Positions 1 to 7,656 of a stretch of DNA of 64,000 nucleotides are shown one piece after another. Position numbers and translations under genes: made by a program. Positions within the stretch are counted from its first letter, which is position 1, and every line of letters starts with the position of its first letter. The notes below the pieces were generated by a model that searched no databases, was not told the origin of the DNA, and saw nothing but the letters and a program-made list of their open reading frames with translations. The DNA lies in NCBI GenBank assembly GCA_947494545.1, contig CANLVH010000003.1, positions 1 through 64,000 on the forward strand. Reading direction: 5' to 3'. Origin of the DNA: an uncultured Mesonia sp. Lineage in GTDB: Bacteria > Bacteroidota > Bacteroidia > Flavobacteriales > Flavobacteriaceae.

Positions 1-169
1 TATTGGAATAGTAAAGGGGGACTTTCAGTCCCCAGTATTAATAAACCTCTGCACTTTCAGTGCAGAGTTGTTTAGTCATATACCCAAGCATAAGCACTTT
101 TTGGGTTGCTGCATCTTGAATAATTGCCGGCACCAAGCCATCTTGGTTTTTATTAAAATCTATTTTCAT
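1..169 (-). pseudogene. hisI: hisIE remnant (phosphoribosyl-AMP cyclohydrolase / phosphoribosyl-ATP pyrophosphatase), truncated
   Basis: The ATG at 167-169 opens a normal HisI N-terminus (MKIDFNKNQDGLVPAIIQD, then VLMLGY at residues 25-30). After residue 31 the family sequence is lost and a TAA stop follows at codon 44 (38-40). The expected continuation with the FFSRSK and LWTKGE motifs, and the whole HisE domain, are absent. The foreign stretch consists of two palindromes (17-67). HisIE carries out steps 2 and 3 of histidine synthesis, so this copy cannot work. It starts 10 bases after hisF, as expected for the last gene of the operon. The rest of the gene could lie left of the window beyond an insertion. 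Confidence 0.8.
17..67. repeat. Pair of short palindromes with a shared core inside the hisIE remnant
   Basis: Two perfect inverted repeats lie side by side. The first (17-33) has arms GGGGACT/AGTCCCC around TTC. The second (47-67) has arms CTCTGCACT/AGTGCAGAG around TTC. Both share the nine-base core ACTTTCAGT (21-29 and 53-61), while the outer arms differ but stay self-complementary. This pattern resembles REP-type palindromes or the edge of a small mobile repeat; that is an inference, since no element is complete here. They begin exactly where similarity of hisIE to its family ends. Confidence 0.6.
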
Positions 170-179
170 AGGTGTATTT

Positions 180-945
180 TTATATTCTTACGGTTATGCC
201 GTTATTATTTAAATAGTTTTTTAAAACAGGTATTTGTATTTCCTTAAAGTGAAAAACGCTTGTTGCCAAAGCTGCGTCTGCTTTTCCTTCTGTAAAAGCT
301 TCTAAAAAATCTTGTGGTTTCCCGGCTCCACCCGAAGCAATAATGGGAATATTTATCAACGAATTCATTTTTTGTAAAGCCTGGTTAGCAAAACCATTTT
401 TGGTACCATCGTGGTTCATAGAAGTAAAGAGAATTTCTCCAGCGCCACGTTGTTCTACTTTCTACTTCTTTTGCCCAATCATATAAATCTAATTGCGTTG
501 CTTTTTTACCGCCCATTACGTGAACTTTCCAGCTTTTATCTTGCATTATTTTTGCATCTATAGCCAGCACAATACATTGTCTACCAAATTTTTTGGCCAA
601 CGCATCAATAATATCGGGATTATAAACGACAGCCGAATTTATTGCCACTCTGTCTGCGCCTGCATTTAGCAGTCTGCTTACATCTTCTACAGTGCTCATA
701 CCCCCGCCAACGGTAAACGGAATATTTATTTTTTGTGCAATTTTATGCACTAGTTCCACCAAGGTTTTTCGCTTTTCTTGCGTTGCCGAAATGTCTAAAA
801 ACACCAATTCGTCGGCGCCTTCTTCGGCATAAAGTGCTGCTAATTCTACGGGATCTCCGGCGTCTCGCAAGCTTACGAAATTAATGCCTTTTACCGTTCT
901 TCCATCTTTTATATCTAAACAAGGTATTATTCGTTTTGTCAACAT
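180..945 (-). pseudogene. hisF: hisF, imidazole glycerol phosphate synthase cyclase subunit, frameshifted
   Basis: The N-terminal two thirds read as HisF from [20 protein letters not shown] through [11 protein letters not shown] and LAIDAK to YDWAKEVE. The frame then changes, and the C-terminal part ([21 protein letters not shown]) continues in another frame up to the TAA at 180. The cause is visible: the heptamer TTCTACT is present twice in tandem on the plus strand (453-459 and 460-466). Removing one copy restores a 252-residue protein, the usual HisF size. HisF pairs with HisH, which is still open here. A heptamer duplication is an unlikely sequencing error, so this is read as a true mutation. 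Confidence 0.9.
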
Positions 946-947
946 AT

Positions 948-1673
948 TTATTGGTTTAAAATGTATTGTTCTAATTCGGGTAAAGTGATTTTATCTTCAT
1001 AAATAGCTTTGCCTAAAATTGCAGCATTGCAACCTAAATTTTTCAAATTATCTAGATCATTTATGTTGCTTATTCCGCCACTGGCTACAAGTTTTATGTT
1101 TTTTATTTGTGAAAGTATTTTTTGATACAAATTAATAGAAGGACCTTGCAACATACCGTCTTTACTTACATCTGTACAAACTACGTATTCTATTCCGTGC
1201 GCTAAATATTCTTTTATAAAAGCCATAAAATCACCTTCATAAGTTTTTTCTCAGGAATCTATAGCTATTTTTTCTTCTTTTATATCTGCACCTAAAATAA
1301 TTTTATCTTTTCCGTAAATAGAAATTAAACGCTTAAATAAAACAGGATTTTTAACTGCCAAACTACCTCAAGTAATTTGCTCTACGCCGCTTTCAAAAGC
1401 AATTTTAGCATCTTTTTCTATTTTTATTCCGCCGCCAAAATCTATTTTTAAATTGGTTTTAGAAGCTAGCGTTTCTAAGGTCTTATAGTTTTTAATTTTT
1501 CCGCTTTTAGCGCCATCTAAATCTACTACATGTAAATAATTGACGCCAAAATCTTCAAATTGTTTAGCGACTTCTAACGGGTTTTCGTTATAAATTTTTT
1601 ATGTTTTATAATCGCCTTTTGTTAGTCGGACGCATTTGTCGTTTATTATGTCAATAGCCGGAATTATTCGCAT
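948..1673 (-). pseudogene. hisA: hisA, ProFAR isomerase, with three premature stops
   Basis: A continuous 241-codon frame matches HisA from [17 protein letters not shown] through [18 protein letters not shown] and ILGADIK to CTDVSKDGML and VASGGIS. It contains no frameshift but three in-frame stops: TAA at codon 25 (1599-1601), TGA at codon 102 (1368-1370) and TGA at codon 141 (1251-1253). The first fits CAA to TAA and the third fits TGG to TGA, both C:G to T:A changes; the second is ambiguous. The start overlaps the hisH stop by one base (TAATG). The enzyme isomerises ProFAR in step 4 of the pathway and would not be made. Confidence 0.92.
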
Positions 1674-2260
1674 TATTGTTTTAAGTTTAAAAAATTAGAC
1701 AAAATTTGCTCGCCCACTTTTCCGCTTTTCTCGGGGTGAAATTGTACGCCATAAAAGTTTTTGTTTTTGAAAGCGGTTGTATAAGTTTCTCCGTAAGTGG
1801 TTTGCGCGATACTTTGCGGATTTACGGACGCGTAATAACTATGAACGAGATAGGCAAACGCGTTTTCCGAAATGTTTTGAAACAAAACCGACTGAAGATT
1901 AAAAATACCATTCCAACCAATTTGCGGCGACTTTACTTGTGGCGGAAATGCTTTAAAAGAAACATCAAAAATGCCCAAGCCTTCGGTCTCGCCTTCTTCG
2001 GTGTAATTTCCCATAAGTTGCATTCCTAAACAAATGTCCAAAACCGGCTGGGTAAGCTGCGGAATAAATTGGTCTAAATTGGTTTCCTTCAATTTCTGCA
2101 TTGCCGAAGATGCCTCTCCCACTCCCGGAAAAATCACCCGATCTGCCTGGCGAATCACTTCCCAATCTTTACTCAAAACCGCTTGAAAACCAAGTCTATT
2201 TAAAGCATATTGAATGCTTTGAATATTACCGGCGCCATAATCTATAATAACTATTTTCAT
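1673..2260 (-). CDS. hisH: HisH, glutamine amidotransferase subunit of imidazole glycerol phosphate synthase
   Basis: This 195-residue class I amidotransferase has a normal length for HisH. Visible motifs are the start [16 protein letters not shown], the oxyanion strand loop (FPGVGEA), the nucleophile region ICLGMQLM (Cys near 77) and the His-Glu of [10 protein letters not shown] near 177-180. It supplies ammonia from glutamine to HisF. It lies between hisB (3-base gap) and hisA (one-base overlap) in the his operon. It has no visible lesion although its partner HisF is frameshifted, so it probably has no working complex unless hisF exists elsewhere. Confidence 0.93.
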   Translation of the reverse strand: MKIVIIDYGAGNIQSIQYALNRLGFQAVLSKDWEVIRQADRVIFPGVGEASSAMQKLKETNLDQFIPQLTQPVLDICLGMQLMGNYTEEGETEGLGIFDVSFKAFPPQVKSPQIGWNGIFNLQSVLFQNISENAFAYLVHSYYASVNPQSIAQTTYGETYTTAFKNKNFYGVQFHPEKSGKVGEQILSNFLNLKQ

Positions 2261-2263
2261 CTT

Positions 2264-3399
2264 TTATAAAAGTCCTTTTGTAGTGGGTAAAATCATTTTT
2301 TCTGGATCGCGTTTTACCGCTACTTTAATAGCTTTAGCAAAAGCTTTAAAAATACTTTCTATTTTATGGTGCTCGTTTTCTCCGCTTGCCTTGATGTTTA
2401 GATTCGCTTTTGCCCCATCGCAAAAAGATTTGAAAAAGTGCTTAAACATTTCGGTGGGCATTTTGCCTATCATTTCACGCTTAAAATCGGCTTCCCAAAT
2501 TAACCAAGATCTACCACCAAAATCTATGGCAACTTGCGCCAAACTATCGTCCATAGGCAATAAAAATCCGTAGCGTTCAATTCCTATTTTATTGCCGAGA
2601 GCTTCTGCAAAAACCTCTCCCAGCGCAATGCCGGTATCTTCTATTGTGTGGTGTTCATCTACATCCAAGTCGCCTTCTACATCAATAGTTACATCCATTT
2701 GTCCGTGGCGCGCCAATTGGTCTAGCATATGATCAAAAAAAGCAATTCCGGTATCAATGTCACTTTTTCCGTTTCCGTCTAAGTTTAACTGAATAGAAAT
2801 TTGCGTTTCTTTTGTATTTCTGACCAAACTTGCTTGACGATTTTTCAATTTTAAAAACTTATAAATATCCTTCCAAGAATCGGTTTCTAACACAATGCTG
2901 GTTTCTATTTCTTTTTGCGAAACAGAAATTTCGTTAACCGATAAATCTTTATTATTTCCAATCAAAATACCTTTGCAGCCTAAATTTTTGGCTAGCTCCA
3001 TATCGGTTAAACGATCTCCTATTACAAAAGAATTTTCTAAATCGTAAGCATTTTTGTTTTTGTATTTGGTAAGCAGTCCGGTCTTGGGCTTGCGTGTTTT
3101 TGCATTGTCTTTCGCAAAAGTTTTATCGATAAGAATCTCAGAAAAAACAATTTCTTCTCTTTTAAAGTAGATAAAATAAAATCTTGCACCGGCCAAAAAT
3201 CTTCTTCAGGAAATGCCGAAGTTCCCAAACCGTCTTGATTAGTTATCATAACCAATTCAAAATCTAATTCTTTCGCAATTTTTGCTAAATAGCTTATCAT
3301 ATTTGGATAAAAAACCAATTTCGCAAAAGCGTCTAATTGGTAATCTTTTGGTTCTCATACCAAAGTGCCATCGCGATCTATAAACAATACTTTTTTCAT
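2264..3399 (-). pseudogene. hisB: hisB, bifunctional histidinol-phosphatase / IGP dehydratase, disrupted
   Basis: The gene starts at ATG 3399 (MKKVLFIDRDGT), overlapping the hisC stop as ATGA. A TGA interrupts codon 15 (3355-3357), directly after the catalytic DRDGT loop. A second lesion is a -1 frameshift in a short A run (plus-strand T run 3160-3163): the phosphatase reads to DFILSTLK in one frame and resumes with [10 protein letters not shown] in another. Adding one A gives 378 residues, the usual bifunctional size. The C-terminal dehydratase part keeps [29 protein letters not shown] and ENEHHKIES and could still be translated from an internal start, but the phosphatase half is lost. Confidence 0.9.
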
Positions 3400-4454
3400 A
3401 TTTCTAATTTTTTTAAACAAGCTATTAACTTTTTGTTTTCTTCCGGTAAACCCACACTTATTCGTAAGCAATTTTGCAGTAAAACCTGGTTTGTTCGGTT
3501 TCTAATTACAATTCCCGCATCAATTAATTCTTGGTAGCGTTTTGTAGCATTATCTACTCTTATCAAAATAAAATTGGCGTCTGAAGCATAAATTTTCTCT
3601 ACAATTTTAATTTTTGACAATGCTTCGGTTAACCGATTCTTTTCTTCTTTCAACACGGCTAATTGTTCTTCTAAAACCTCGGGATTTGCCAAAACTTCTA
3701 CCGCTTTTTGCTGGGTAAAACTATTAATGTTATACGGCGGTTTTATTTTGTGCAGCAGTGCTATCGCTTCCGCGGAAGCGTAAAGAACACCCAAACGAAT
3801 TCCCGCTAAACCGTAAGCTTTAGAAAAAGTTTGCACGACCACCAAATTTGGAAATTCAGTTAAACGATTTAGCCAAGAAGCCTGGTCACTAAACTGAATA
3901 TAAGCTTCATCTATCACCACCAAACCAGAAAATTCTTGTAATAAATTTTCTATAAACTTTACGGAAATTATATTGCCTGTGGGATTATTGGGCGAGCATA
4001 CAACTATAATTTTGGTTTGCTTATCTACATTTTTTAAAACCCTACTTAAGTCCGGTTGAAAATCTTTTTCTAAACTGACTTTTCGGTTTTCTATCGCGTT
4101 TATTTGAGCCAAAACCGCATACATTCCGTAAGTAGGCTCTAAAGTGATGACGTTATCGCAATTTGGCTCACAAAACGCCCGAAACAGCAAATCTAAAACT
4201 TCATCACTGCCATTTCCTAACAAGATTTGTGTGGGTTGTAGTCCTTGCTTTTTGGCTAAAACTTCTTTGAGCTTTTTTTGTTGCGGATCTGGATAGCGAT
4301 TAAAATTGTTAGGAAAAGGATTTTCGTTAGCATCTAAAAACATAGTGCTTTTTTTAGCAGCCGAAAACTCATCTCGTGCCGAACTGTAAGCCGCCATTTC
4401 TAGGATATTTTTACGCACCAATTTTTCTACCGAAAAAAAACTATTACTTTTCAT
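3396..4454 (-). CDS. hisC: HisC, histidinol-phosphate aminotransferase
   Basis: A 352-residue PLP-dependent fold type I aminotransferase of normal length. Visible motifs are LGNGSDEVLD (near 82), CSPNNPTGN (near 155), VIDEAYIQF (near 180), the PLP-lysine block VVQTFSKAYGLAGIRLG (near 208-224) and LRISVGLPEENK at the C-terminus. It converts imidazole acetol phosphate to histidinol phosphate. It overlaps hisD by 11 bases and hisB by 4, so translation is probably coupled. A 16-base palindrome (3765-3780) lies inside and encodes ASAEA. It has no visible lesion, unlike hisB next to it; it may persist because aminotransferases have other substrates, which is an inference. Confidence 0.95.
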   Translation of the reverse strand: MKSNSFFSVEKLVRKNILEMAAYSSARDEFSAAKKSTMFLDANENPFPNNFNRYPDPQQKKLKEVLAKKQGLQPTQILLGNGSDEVLDLLFRAFCEPNCDNVITLEPTYGMYAVLAQINAIENRKVSLEKDFQPDLSRVLKNVDKQTKIIVVCSPNNPTGNIISVKFIENLLQEFSGLVVIDEAYIQFSDQASWLNRLTEFPNLVVVQTFSKAYGLAGIRLGVLYASAEAIALLHKIKPPYNINSFTQQKAVEVLANPEVLEEQLAVLKEEKNRLTEALSKIKIVEKIYASDANFILIRVDNATKRYQELIDAGIVIRNRTNQVLLQNCLRISVGLPEENKKLIACLKKLEI

Positions 4455-5745
4455 CGTTTAAGTTTTTTATAGTTTCTAAACGTAGGCTTACGGCATTTTT
4501 ATGGGCTTGTAAACCTTCTGCTTCTGCTAAAATTTCTACACTTTTACCGATGTTTTGCAGACCCTTTTTACTGATTTCTTGATAGGTGATACTTTTTAAA
4601 AAACTATCTAAATTTACGCCGCTATATTGCTTCGCAAACGCATTGGTAGGTAAAGTGTGGTTTGTGCCAGAGGCATAATCTCCTGCACTTTCAGGTGTAA
4701 AAGATCCTATAAAAACAGAGCCGGCATTTTGCACGCCATTTATAAAAAAGGAAGTTTCTTTACTTTGAATGCTAAAATGCTCTGGCGCATAAGCATTTAT
4801 AAAATCTAAAGCTTGCTCTTTTGTATCGAAATATATTCCCATTGCATTTTCTAAAGCTTTGTTGGCAATTTCTCTTCTAGAAAGTGTTTTTACTTGTTCT
4901 TTTAAAGCATTTTCTACTTCTCTTAAAGGAGATTTAGAAGTGCTTACCAACACCATCTGACTGTCTTCTCCGTGCTCTGCTTGTGACAATAAATCTGCCG
5001 CAATAAAAGCAGGATTGGCAGTTTTATCTGCTACTACCAATAATTCTGACGGTCCGGCCGGCATATCTATTACAATATTATAGTTGGTTGCAAGTTGTTT
5101 GGCAGCAGTTACGTATTGATTACCCGGACCAAGAATTTTATAGACTTTCGGGATGCTTTTTGTTCCAAAAGTTAAAGCTGCGATAGCTTGAATACCGCCG
5201 ACTTTATAGATTTTTGTGATGCCACAAAGTTTTGCTGCGTAAGTAATTTCTGGCGCTAATTTTCCTTTTTTATTGGGCGGACTAACCAAAATAATTTCTT
5301 TGCAACCGGCAATTTGCGCAGGAATTCCCAACATTAAAACACTACTAAATAAAGCTGCACTACCACCAGGAATATATAAACCAACTTTTTGAATTGGTTT
5401 TTTCTCTTGCCAACAAACTACGCCAGGCATTGTCTCTACTTCTACTTTATTTGTTTTTTGTGCTTTGTGAAAGGTTTCAATATTTTTATAAGCAACTTCT
5501 ATGGCGTTTTTAAATTCTTTGCTAAGGTATTTTTCGCTTTCTTGAATTACTTCCGTATTAACGGAAAAACCTTCTAAACGCACGCCGTCAAAAAGTTCTG
5601 TATATTTTACAACGGCTTTGTCTCCCTTGGCTTTTACTTCGTTAAAAATAGTTGTTACCAAAGGTATCAATTTACTTAAATCTTGCTCTGGACGTTGGAT
5701 TAATTCCGTAAAGCTTTCTGTACTAGGATTGTTATAAATTTTCAT
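4444..5745 (-). CDS. hisD: HisD, histidinol dehydrogenase
   Basis: A 433-residue protein of full family length. The zinc and catalytic residues are recognisable: SQAEHGEDS (Gln and His ligands), YAPEHFSIQ (Glu-His catalytic pair), SAGDYASGTNH (Asp ligand) and EGLQAHKNAV (His ligand). It oxidises histidinol to histidine in two NAD-dependent steps, the last of the pathway. It abuts hisG (stop at 5746, start at 5745) and overlaps hisC. The sequence TTCCGTAAAG at 5704 lies inside. The reading frame is clean, so the strain might still use supplied histidinol. Confidence 0.96.
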   Translation of the reverse strand: MKIYNNPSTESFTELIQRPEQDLSKLIPLVTTIFNEVKAKGDKAVVKYTELFDGVRLEGFSVNTEVIQESEKYLSKEFKNAIEVAYKNIETFHKAQKTNKVEVETMPGVVCWQEKKPIQKVGLYIPGGSAALFSSVLMLGIPAQIAGCKEIILVSPPNKKGKLAPEITYAAKLCGITKIYKVGGIQAIAALTFGTKSIPKVYKILGPGNQYVTAAKQLATNYNIVIDMPAGPSELLVVADKTANPAFIAADLLSQAEHGEDSQMVLVSTSKSPLREVENALKEQVKTLSRREIANKALENAMGIYFDTKEQALDFINAYAPEHFSIQSKETSFFINGVQNAGSVFIGSFTPESAGDYASGTNHTLPTNAFAKQYSGVNLDSFLKSITYQEISKKGLQNIGKSVEILAEAEGLQAHKNAVSLRLETIKNLNDEK

Positions 5746-6605
5746 TTAGCGTACCATTTTTTCTATTGAACTTACCAAAATGCCCTCTGCACCGGCTTTT
5801 TTTAGATCGTTTATTACATTCCAGAAATCTTCTTCTGCCACTACAGAATGCAAAGAACTCCAGCCTTCTTGCGCCAAAGGAAGCAAGGTTGGACTTTTTA
5901 TACCCGGTAGAAGCTTTATTATTTGATCTATTTTTTGGTTTGGAACATTGAGCAAAATGTATTTGTAATTACGCGCATTTAAAACCGATTCTATTCTAAA
6001 AACCAGTTGCGTAAGAATGGGTTGAAGTTTTGCAGGAATAGTTGGAGAAGCCACTAAAACGGCTTCGCTTTTGAGAATAGTATAAAGGGTTTTAAATTGT
6101 TTTTAAATAGCGTGTTTCCACTAGACACAATATCTACAACTGCATCTGCCAACCCAATATTAGGTGCAATTTCTACAGAACCACTAATAGTGTGCAAATC
6201 TGCTTTTATATTTTCTTTTTCTAAGAAATCTTTTACGGTATTAGGATAAGAAGTAGCAATTTTTTTAGTGTTGAGATCTTGTAATTCCGTAAAGTTTTGC
6301 TCTTTAGGAATAGCAACACATAAACTGCATTTAGAAAAACCCAATTGCAATAATACGGGGAGTTGCAGTCTATTTTCTACCAATAGATTCTCTCCAAAAA
6401 TTCCTATATCTACAACGCCATCGTTCACGTATTGCGGAATATCTCCGTTGCGTAGGTATAAAATTTCTAACGGAAAATTTTTTGCGCTAGCCTTTAATTG
6501 GTCTTTAGATTTCTCTAAAACAATACCGGCATCTTGCAAAATTTGTAAAGAATCTTCGTGTAATCTACCGGACTTTTGTACAGCAATTTTTAATCTTTTT
6601 GACAT
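5746..6605 (-). pseudogene. hisG: hisG, ATP phosphoribosyltransferase (long form), frameshifted
   Basis: The N-terminal catalytic half is normal (LKIAVQKSGRLHEDS, LRNGDIPQYVNDGVVDIGIFGEN, GLADAVVDIVSSGNTL). Near residue 171 the frame fails at NLKPFILFSKAKPF and stops. The proper continuation (TLYTILKSEAVLVASPTIPAKL) and the C-terminal histidine-binding ACT-like domain (to SSIEKMVR at 5746) lie one base out of frame. One missing A in the run at plus-strand T 6090-6093 explains this; restoring it gives 286 residues, normal for long HisG. This enzyme makes the committed step and carries the feedback site, so losing it should shut the pathway. It is the first structural gene after the attenuator. 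Confidence 0.88.
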
Positions 6606-6648
6606 TTGATTTTAAAATTGTGTTTGAGTAACCCGGCAAGAATCCATC

Positions 6649-6680
6649 AAAAAACCCGCTTAAATTACTCAAACGGGTTT
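6649..6680 (-). terminator. his operon attenuator terminator
   Basis: On the minus strand the arms AAACCCG (6674-6680) and CGGGTTT (6652-6658) form a stem followed by a run of T. It lies between the leader peptide stop (6711) and hisG (6605), the position of a transcription attenuator. A second segment downstream (6612-6621) can pair over ten bases with the GTTTGAGTAA that follows the first arm (6665-6674), offering an alternative fold. Pairing is deduced by eye and no folding energy was computed. Confidence 0.8.
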
Positions 6681-6710
6681 AGGTTTTATATTAGGTTTTT
6701 GTACCACATA

Positions 6711-6770
6711 TCATCGCCTGCTCGCTCGAGTGCAAGAAGAATGATGATGATGTACAGAGTTTTTTCTCAT
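6711..6770 (-). CDS. hisL: HisL, histidine operon leader peptide
   Basis: A 19-codon frame from ATG (6768-6770) to TGA (6711-6713) reads MRKNSV-HHHH-SSCTRASRR, with four consecutive CAT histidine codons. It is followed by a terminator hairpin and then hisG. This is the classical arrangement for attenuation: with ample charged tRNA-His the ribosome clears the His codons and the terminator forms, while starvation stalls it. The promoter -7 box ends only about eight bases upstream, so the transcript would be nearly leaderless. The signal is well preserved although most of the operon downstream is broken. Confidence 0.88.
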   Translation of the reverse strand: MRKNSVHHHHSSCTRASRR

Positions 6771-6778
6771 AATGCAGA

Positions 6779-6809
6779 CAAAACTAAAGTAAGAAAATAA
6801 ATCTTACAA
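6779..6809 (-). promoter_or_regulatory. his operon promoter (Bacteroidota -33/-7 type)
   Basis: Read on the minus strand, TTG (6807-6809) is followed after 20 bases by TAGTTTTG (6779-6786), matching the Bacteroidota consensus TTG / TAnnTTTG. It lies immediately upstream of the leader peptide. Confidence 0.7.
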
Positions 6810-6830
6810 CTTTTTTGTGACTTTTTTATG

Positions 6831-7646
6831 CTATTGATTTCCTAAGATAATTGGCATACCCTCTTTTCCGGTACCAATAATTACTGTTTTGGCGTTGTTA
6901 GATTTAGAAAGTTCTATGGTAGCCTGAATACCTTTTTCCTGCAAAACTTTATCGGTTAACGATTTGCTTAAAATCGTGTTTGCACGCGCTTTTCCTTCTG
7001 CTTCAATTCTTTGTCTTTCTGCTTCCTTTTGCGCTTTTGTAAGTCTAAATTCGTACTCTAAAGACTCTTGTTCTTGTTTTAACTTACGCTCTATTGCATC
7101 TTTAATGGTTGGCGGTAAAGAAATATCACGTACCAAAATTTCGTTTACTTGCACATATTGACTGTCAAGCAAATCTTGTGTTTCTTCTAACATTTCTTGC
7201 TGAATTGCTTCTCGTTTACTGGCATATAACTGCTCCGGACTATAACGCCCCACTACCGCTCTTGCCGCAGAAAGTACAGCTGGTTTAAGTAATCTTTGAA
7301 TATACTTTTCTCCTTTTTCGCGATGCAATTTCCCTAAACTCTCATAAGTAGGTTGAAACCAGGTAGAAGCGTCTAATTTAATTTCCAGACCATTAGAGCT
7401 TAAAACTTGCATTCTATCATCTATGGTTTGCTGTCTTACTTCATAAACAAAAACATCGTTCCAAGGTGCAACAAAATGAAAACCTTCATTCATTGGAGGT
7501 TGATCTGTAACTACTCCGCCGCCAAAAGTTTTGTATAAAACTCCTGCTTCTCCGGAACCAATAGTGACCGTAGATTTAAAAATTATTATTATGATTATAA
7601 TACCTGCAAAAATAGCAGGTAAAGCAATTTTAGGTAAATTATTCAT
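6831..7646 (-). CDS. Prohibitin / SPFH-domain membrane protein
   Basis: This 271-residue protein has one N-terminal membrane segment (residues 8-24, including a run of seven isoleucines). A PHB/SPFH domain (about 25-190) contains GEAGVLYKTFGGG and EGFHFVAPWNDVFVYEVRQQTID. A charged coiled coil (about 185-230, rich in KQEQE, KEAERQRIEAEGKARA) follows. Prohibitins oligomerise at membranes and are linked to protease control and membrane microdomains; the role here is inferred from family only. It starts 10 bases after the vWA gene upstream and is probably cotranscribed with it. The his promoter lies just past its stop. Confidence 0.88.
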   Translation of the reverse strand: MNNLPKIALPAIFAGIIIIIIIFKSTVTIGSGEAGVLYKTFGGGVVTDQPPMNEGFHFVAPWNDVFVYEVRQQTIDDRMQVLSSNGLEIKLDASTWFQPTYESLGKLHREKGEKYIQRLLKPAVLSAARAVVGRYSPEQLYASKREAIQQEMLEETQDLLDSQYVQVNEILVRDISLPPTIKDAIERKLKQEQESLEYEFRLTKAQKEAERQRIEAEGKARANTILSKSLTDKVLQEKGIQATIELSKSNNAKTVIIGTGKEGMPIILGNQ

Positions 7647-7656
7647 AGTGGTTATT

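Noticed and set aside
1706-2029. Plus-strand gene of 107 codons opposite hisH
   Set aside because: It lies wholly antisense to a well-conserved hisH and its sequence has no protein-like features; it is a shadow.
1251-3357. TGA read as tryptophan (recoding) because TGA appears in hisA and hisB
   Set aside because: TGA is used as a normal stop elsewhere (for example hisC and the sigma factor), other genes use TGG for Trp without in-frame TGA, and frameshifts and a TAA in the same operon point to decay.
3157-6093. Programmed frameshifting at short A runs in hisB and hisG
   Set aside because: The runs are only four A long, no slippery heptamer or downstream structure is evident, and neighbours carry plain nonsense mutations.
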